Positions 60,306-64,000 of a DNA stretch of 64,000 nt are shown piece by piece. Made by a program: the position numbers and the translations under genes. This DNA is from Haloferax marisrubri (lineage in GTDB: Archaea > Halobacteriota > Halobacteria > Halobacteriales > Haloferacaceae), in contig NZ_LOPW02000005.1 of assembly GCF_001469875.2 (NCBI RefSeq), positions 186,001 through 250,000 of the forward strand. Direction: 5' to 3'. The notes below the pieces were generated by a model, which had not been told where the DNA came from, did no database searches, and was given only the letters and a program-made list of their open reading frames with translations. Positions within the stretch are counted from its first letter, which is position 1. The number at the start of each line of letters is the position of its first letter.

Positions 60306-62060
60306 CTATTCGTCGCGCGTGAGCGCCGGGTTCGTCACCGCGCCGTTCGCGGCGGAGCCGAAGTCGCGGGCGTACTTCGCCAGCACGCCGGAGGTGTACG
60401 CCGGCGGCTTGGGTTCCCAGTCTTCCTTCCGCGCTTCGAGTTCCTCGTCAGAGAGGTCCACAGAGAGCTCGCGGTTCGGGATGTCGACGGTCACCTCGTC
60501 GCCGTCTTCGAGGAGGCCGATGGGGCCGCCCTCGGTCGCCTCGGGGGCGACGTGGCCGACCATCGGGCCGCGCGTCGCGCCGGAGAACCGACCGTCGGTG
60601 AGAAGCGCCACGTCGTCCTCGTGGCCCTGTCCGACGACGGCGGCGGTGACGCCGAGCATCTCGCGCATGCCGGGGCCGCCACGCGGTCCCTCGTTGCGGA
60701 TGGCGATGACGTCGCCTTCCTCGATGTGGCCCTCCTGCACGTAGCGCATCGCGTCCTCTTCGTTCTCGAAGACGCGGGCGGGGCCGGTGTGGTGGAAGGC
60801 GTCGTCGCCGGTGACCTTCAGGACCGCGCCGTCGGGCGCGAGGTTGCCGGTGAGAATCTTGATTGCGCCCTCCTCCTGATACGGCTCGTCGACCGTGTAG
60901 AGGAAGTCCGCTTCGAGGCCGTCGTCGTCCGGGAGGTCGAGGTGGTCGAGTTCCTCGGCGATGGTGCGGCCGGTGACGGTCATCGCGTCGCCGTGGAACA
61001 GGCCGGCCTCGACGAGACGGCGGATGACGACCGGGATGCCGCCGATTTCGTGGAGGTCGTTCATGACGCGCGTGCCGCCGGGCTGGAGGTTGGCGATTTT
61101 CGGCGTGCGCCGGGAGATCTCGTCGAACTCCTCGATGTCGAGGTCGACGCCGGCCTCGGCGGCCAGCGCGAGCAGGTGGAGCACGGCGTTGGTCGACCCG
61201 CCGGTGGCGACCTGGAGCGTGATGGCGTTCTCGAAGGACTTCTTCGTGAGGATGTCGGAGGGGCGGCGGTCGTTCTCCACGCAGTCGAGGACGACCTCGC
61301 CGGCGCGGCGGGCGTTCTCGTAGCGCTCGTCGGACTCGGCGGGCGCGGACGCGGACCCGAGCGGGGCCAGTCCGAGCGCCTCGGAGATGGAGGCCATCGT
61401 GTTGGCGGTGAACATCCCGCCGCAGGAGCCCGCGCCGGGGCAGGCGTGGCGTTCGAGGTCGTCGAGTTCGTCGGCGCTCATGTCGCCTTCGGCGTAGGTG
61501 CCGACGCCCTCGAAGACGTTCTGGACGGTCACCTCGCGGCCCTCGTGCTGTCCGGGCATGATGGAGCCGCCGTAGAGGAAGACGGAGGGCAGGTCCGTTC
61601 GGATGGCTGCCATCATCATCCCGGGGAGGTTCTTGTCACAGCCGGCGACGGTGACGAGCGCGTCCATGCGCTCGCCGAAGGAGACGAGTTCGACGGAGTC
61701 GGCGATGACCTCGCGGGAGATGAGCGAGGCCTTCATGCCTTCTGTCCCCATGGAGATGGCGTCGGAGATGGTGACGGTCCCGAACTCGATGGGCATCCCG
61801 CCCGCGGCGTCGATGCCCTCGATGGCGGCGTCGGCAACGTCGTCGAGGTGGACGTTACACGGGGTGATGTCGGCGGCGGGGTTCGGCACGCCGACCATCG
61901 GCGACGAGAAGTCCTCGTCGTCGAAGCCCATGGCGCGGAACATCGCACGGTGCGGGGCCTTGTCGGGACCCTCTGTGACCTCCGTACTTCGGAGGTTCGG
62001 GTCCTTACCGCTGGAGAACACGTCGTCCGGGTCCTCCTCGCGTGGGGACTGCTGGCTCAT
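60306..62060 (-). CDS. ilvD: Dihydroxy-acid dehydratase
   Basis: 584 residues. It removes water from 2,3-dihydroxy-3-methyl acids to give the 2-oxo acids for valine and isoleucine, also feeding PanB through 2-oxoisovalerate. The Fe-S cluster cysteines are in [21 protein letters not shown] and [48 protein letters not shown] and [20 protein letters not shown] are hallmark blocks. The length is typical. The first ~30 residues are acidic and variable. Confidence 0.96.
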   Translation of the reverse strand: MSQQSPREEDPDDVFSSGKDPNLRSTEVTEGPDKAPHRAMFRAMGFDDEDFSSPMVGVPNPAADITPCNVHLDDVADAAIEGIDAAGGMPIEFGTVTISDAISMGTEGMKASLISREVIADSVELVSFGERMDALVTVAGCDKNLPGMMMAAIRTDLPSVFLYGGSIMPGQHEGREVTVQNVFEGVGTYAEGDMSADELDDLERHACPGAGSCGGMFTANTMASISEALGLAPLGSASAPAESDERYENARRAGEVVLDCVENDRRPSDILTKKSFENAITLQVATGGSTNAVLHLLALAAEAGVDLDIEEFDEISRRTPKIANLQPGGTRVMNDLHEIGGIPVVIRRLVEAGLFHGDAMTVTGRTIAEELDHLDLPDDDGLEADFLYTVDEPYQEEGAIKILTGNLAPDGAVLKVTGDDAFHHTGPARVFENEEDAMRYVQEGHIEEGDVIAIRNEGPRGGPGMREMLGVTAAVVGQGHEDDVALLTDGRFSGATRGPMVGHVAPEATEGGPIGLLEDGDEVTVDIPNRELSVDLSDEELEARKEDWEPKPPAYTSGVLAKYARDFGSAANGAVTNPALTRDE

Positions 62061-62156
62061 ACCTCTTCGGAGCGTGTGCGCGAACTTAAATGGCCGCGAC
62101 TGGGCAGACGTTGCAGTCGGATTCGCCCGACGACCCTCGGTTCTGTGGGCGTTTTC

Positions 62157-62777
62157 CTACTCCGCGTCGCGTCGCGCCAATCCGGTGAGATGCGGTGCTT
62201 CGGGCACGATTATCTCCGCGGTCCCGAGACGGGCGGCGTTCTCGCTCCCCGGCAGACAGAACGTCGGCATCCCGTCGACGACGCCGGCGGTCGCGCGGGT
62301 GCCGACGACCTTGGTGCCGATGTCGTCGTACGAGAGCCGTCGGAACAGTTCGCCGAACCCCGGAAGCGTCTTCTCGAACAACTGCGTCGCCGCCTCGACG
62401 GTTCGGTCGTCGGGCGTGACGCCCGTCCCGCCGGTCGTGACCGTCACGTCCACGTCGCCGCGGTCGGCCATCCGCGCGACCGCGGTCTGAATCTCGTCGT
62501 AGTCGTCGTCGACGACCCGCCGGACCGACACCGAGTGTCCGGCCTCTCGGAGCAGTTCCGCTACCGCGTCGCCCGCCGGGTCGTCGTCCACGTCGCGGGT
62601 GGACGAAATCGTCAGCACCGCCGCTTCGAGGTCGTCGATGTCGTGGTGGTGATGGTCGTGGTCGTGGCCGTGGCTGTGGTCGTCGTCTCCGTGGTGGTGG
62701 CCGTGACTGCCGTCGCCCTCGCCGTGGTGGTCGTGGCCGTGGTCGTCGGCCCCGTCGTGATGGTCGTGGTCGCTCAC
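62157..62777 (-). CDS. MoaB/MogA-like molybdenum cofactor protein with His-rich N-terminus
   Basis: 206 residues. The core (from about 48) is a MoaB/MogA molybdopterin-binding domain: LTISSTRDVDDDPAGDAV, VTVTTGGTGVTPDDRTVEAA (TGGTG loop) and TFCLPGSENAARLGT. It adenylylates molybdopterin before Mo or W insertion. Residues 1-46 are extraordinary: 19 His, the rest mostly Asp and Gly, a likely metal-binding tail for Ni, Zn, Co or Cu. I infer a link of cofactor synthesis with metal supply or buffering. The DNA here is a GTGGTC-type microsatellite. Confidence 0.9.
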   Translation of the reverse strand: MSDHDHHDGADDHGHDHHGEGDGSHGHHHGDDDHSHGHDHDHHHHDIDDLEAAVLTISSTRDVDDDPAGDAVAELLREAGHSVSVRRVVDDDYDEIQTAVARMADRGDVDVTVTTGGTGVTPDDRTVEAATQLFEKTLPGFGELFRRLSYDDIGTKVVGTRATAGVVDGMPTFCLPGSENAARLGTAEIIVPEAPHLTGLARRDAE

Positions 62778-62876
62778 GGCCGCGGCTTCGTCGTCTGGCG
62801 ATAAAATTCCCGCGTCGGCCCGACGGTCGTCGAACCGCGGCGACCGGCCGGGTGCCGGGCCGTCAAGGCGTTCGGC

Positions 62877-63689
62877 TCACCCGTCGCCGAGGCGTTCGTC
62901 CGCTTCGTCGAGCGAGTCGAGCGTCAGGCGTTCCGCGTTCTCGCGGAGCGTCTCGAACTGCCCGTTGGCCCACTCGACGGCGTCTTCCGTGTCGTTGCGG
63001 GCGACCCCGCCGACGCCGGTGTCGGTGTAGACGACGACGCCCGCCTCCGATTCCGTCGCCCAGAGGCCGAACCGGAACGGGACCTTACCTCGGTAGAGCG
63101 TCACCGACTCGTGTCGAATCTGGTCGACGATGACCGCGCGGGACGTGGGGACGGCGACGAGTCGGTCGAACAGCTCGTCGTCGATTATCATCTCGACGAC
63201 GGTCCCGCCGGCCGTCGCCGTCTCGTAGAACGGGCGGAGCTGGCCGACGAGCGCGACCGGGGCGACGCCGTAGACATGCTCCGCGCTCTCGATGCTCGAA
63301 AACAGCTCCCGAATCGCGCTGTCCGGGATGTTCGGACTCGACGTGTGAACCGTCGCACCCGTCAGGAACGCGAGCTCTAAGGGCGCGTCGGCCGGCAGCA
63401 TCGACAGGAGGTCACGTCCCGCGTGGACGCCGCGGAGGGAGTCGAGACACTCGTCGTACGCGCCGAGCGCGCACCGGCCGACGCAGGTCAGTTGATACCG
63501 ACCCTCGACGCGCTCGACGACCCCGGCGTCGAGCAGGTCGCGGACGACGCGGTCGACCGTCGAACGCGACGTGTCGAGGTCGTCGGCGAGCTCGCGCTTG
63601 TCTCGCGGTCGCTCCGCGAGCGACCGGACGAACGACGACCGCCTCACGAGCAGGCGCGAGAGCTGTGCTGAAGTCTCGTCTCTGTTCAC
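62877..63689 (-). CDS. Winged-helix transcriptional regulator (DUF1724/FilR1-middle-like)
   Basis: 270 residues from the GTG at 63689. HTH: FVRSLAERPRDKRELADDLDTSRSTVDRVVRDLLDAGVVERVEGRYQLT (about 20-70). A C-terminal sensor domain follows with PDSAIRELFSSIESAEHVYGVAPV and KVPFRFGLWATESEAGVVVYTDTG. It shares layout and the SRSTVDR recognition helix with the regulator at 29403. A TATA-like GTATATAT at 63806-63814 (minus strand) suggests a ~95-nt leader or a start further upstream. It is divergent from an alcohol dehydrogenase gene, the likely target. Confidence 0.85.
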   Translation of the reverse strand: MNRDETSAQLSRLLVRRSSFVRSLAERPRDKRELADDLDTSRSTVDRVVRDLLDAGVVERVEGRYQLTCVGRCALGAYDECLDSLRGVHAGRDLLSMLPADAPLELAFLTGATVHTSSPNIPDSAIRELFSSIESAEHVYGVAPVALVGQLRPFYETATAGGTVVEMIIDDELFDRLVAVPTSRAVIVDQIRHESVTLYRGKVPFRFGLWATESEAGVVVYTDTGVGGVARNDTEDAVEWANGQFETLRENAERLTLDSLDEADERLGDG

Positions 63690-63791
63690 GTACGTGATTC
63701 TCCTTCGAGCAGGACCCGACGACCGTCGGCCCCGACCGTTCGGCCCGCCGAGCACCCCTCGGCGTGCGCGACTACCAAACCCGACTGTGTT

Positions 63792-63842
63792 GGGAACCCT
63801 GCGTCGTATATATCTTCGCACCGATAGGTTTTGGAACCTGCG
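63792..63842. promoter_or_regulatory. Paired GGAACC repeats in the divergent promoter region
   Basis: GGGAACCCTGCG (63792-63803) and TGGAACCTGCG (63832-63842) are imperfect direct repeats 40 bp apart (about four helical turns). AGGTT-TTGG-AACCT (63826-63839) is a perfect inverted repeat overlapping the second. They are possible sites for the neighbouring regulator. Confidence 0.35.
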
Positions 63843-63925
63843 GTGTTCGTTGTATGTCGAAAAAGAGGAAAGACAATTGGCGTAAACCCACACTTTAGTT
63901 CCTGCCCTTCCTCGGTGGAGTCGAG

Positions 63926-64000
63926 ATGAAAGCGGTCCAATTCACGGAGCACGGCGACCGAGACGTCCTCGAATACGGCGACTTCCCGGACCCGGAGGTC
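63926..64000 (+). CDS. Zinc-type alcohol dehydrogenase/quinone oxidoreductase (N-terminus, cut by window end)
   Basis: Only 25 residues are in the window: MKAVQFTEHGDRDVLEYGDF and PDPEV. This is the standard start of the medium-chain dehydrogenase/reductase family (MKAVQF-x-E-x-G-x-x-x-VL-x-x-x-D-x-P-x-P). An AT-rich ACTTTAGTT at about 63891-63899 fits as promoter. Zinc ligands and cofactor type lie beyond the window, so class remains open. Confidence 0.7.
   Translation, partial: MKAVQFTEHGDRDVLEYGDFPDPEV

Noticed and set aside
60552-62804. 750-codon open frame on the plus strand opposite ilvD and moaB
   Set aside because: It is the antisense shadow of strongly conserved IlvD and MoaB-like genes. 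High-GC DNA with few stops produces such frames, and its translation shows no family motif.
63687-63696. CACGTACGTG palindrome over the regulator start codon
   Set aside because: A perfect 10-mer palindrome is expected about once per kilobase by chance, and it lies inside the predicted leader and start rather than at a promoter.
1-64000. CRISPR arrays, insertion sequences, tRNA or rRNA genes
   Set aside because: No regularly spaced repeats, transposase motifs (DDE, HUH, serine recombinase) or tRNA-like cloverleaf sequences were found by reading. A tRNAscan or Infernal run could overturn this.

Overview
The window is chromosomal DNA of a haloarchaeon. The evidence is high GC with strong G/C third-position bias, very acidic proteins, mostly leaderless genes with a TATA-like box about 25-30 nt before the start codon, Tat-lipobox secretion signals, and archaeal-only genes (GINS, PriS, archease, Cdc48, TrmB, pilin-type N-termini, geranylgeranyl reductase). 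From memory, the order Cdc48 - peroxiredoxin - GINS - PriS - sugar ABC transporter - TrmB - PAC2 resembles Haloferax; this is recall, not a search result. No rRNA, tRNA, CRISPR array, integrase or insertion sequence was recognised.

Layout. 0-9.7 kb: two small orphan proteins; RtcB RNA ligase with its activator archease; an acetyltransferase; a two-gene sugar module (TIM-barrel isomerase/epimerase plus Gfo/Idh/MocA dehydrogenase); an eIF2B-like protein; a type IV pilin; PanB (pantothenate/CoA route); an alpha/beta hydrolase. 9.9-15.3 kb: a minimal Hsp20-like protein joined directly to a Cdc48 unfoldase gene, a thiol peroxidase, and the replication pair Gins51-PriS (4-nt overlap). 15.4-25.7 kb: a sugar-uptake region holding an aldo/keto reductase, a Tat-exported lipoprotein binding protein, two permeases, an ATPase, a tiny membrane protein, a second Gfo/Idh/MocA dehydrogenase, an unknown membrane/zinc-ribbon protein and the regulator TrmB, whose own promoter carries an exact TACT-N7-GAGTA box.

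25.8-41.4 kb: MscS channel, Usp protein, 5'-nucleotidase-like phosphatase, dodecin, a winged-helix regulator, two overlapping membrane-protein genes, small zinc/Fe-S proteins, HisD, two small secreted proteins, an aminotransferase, a 1,055-residue flavin/Fe-S dehydrogenase, a membrane-anchored protein and a flavodoxin. 41.5-47.6 kb: the ThiE-ThiM-ThiD thiamine operon, an HpcH/HpaI aldolase, a methyltransferase, a second aldo/keto reductase and a ring-cleaving-type VOC dioxygenase. 47.8-58.3 kb: a second class V aminotransferase with a tautomerase, a PAS histidine kinase, a divergent Nramp-fold transporter, a flippase, a K+ channel/TrkA protein with unusual base composition flanked by a gene fragment, a lipoprotein and geranylgeranyl reductase. 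58.6-64 kb: a D-2-hydroxyacid dehydrogenase, IlvD, a MoaB-like protein with an extreme His-rich N-terminus, a second winged-helix regulator of the same type, and the start of a divergent alcohol dehydrogenase-like gene.

No single obvious new defence or biosynthetic island is present. The best leads are: (i) the minimal Hsp20-domain protein coupled to Cdc48; (ii) the TrmB autoregulatory box and a degenerate box before the sugar transporter; (iii) the Nramp-fold transporter lacking the metal-binding residues; (iv) the compositionally foreign TrkA-channel gene next to a 27-codon membrane-protein tail; (v) the His-rich MoaB protein; (vi) the perfect 11-bp stem-loop at 39979-40004. Gene boundaries are predicted from translation, start-codon context and promoters.
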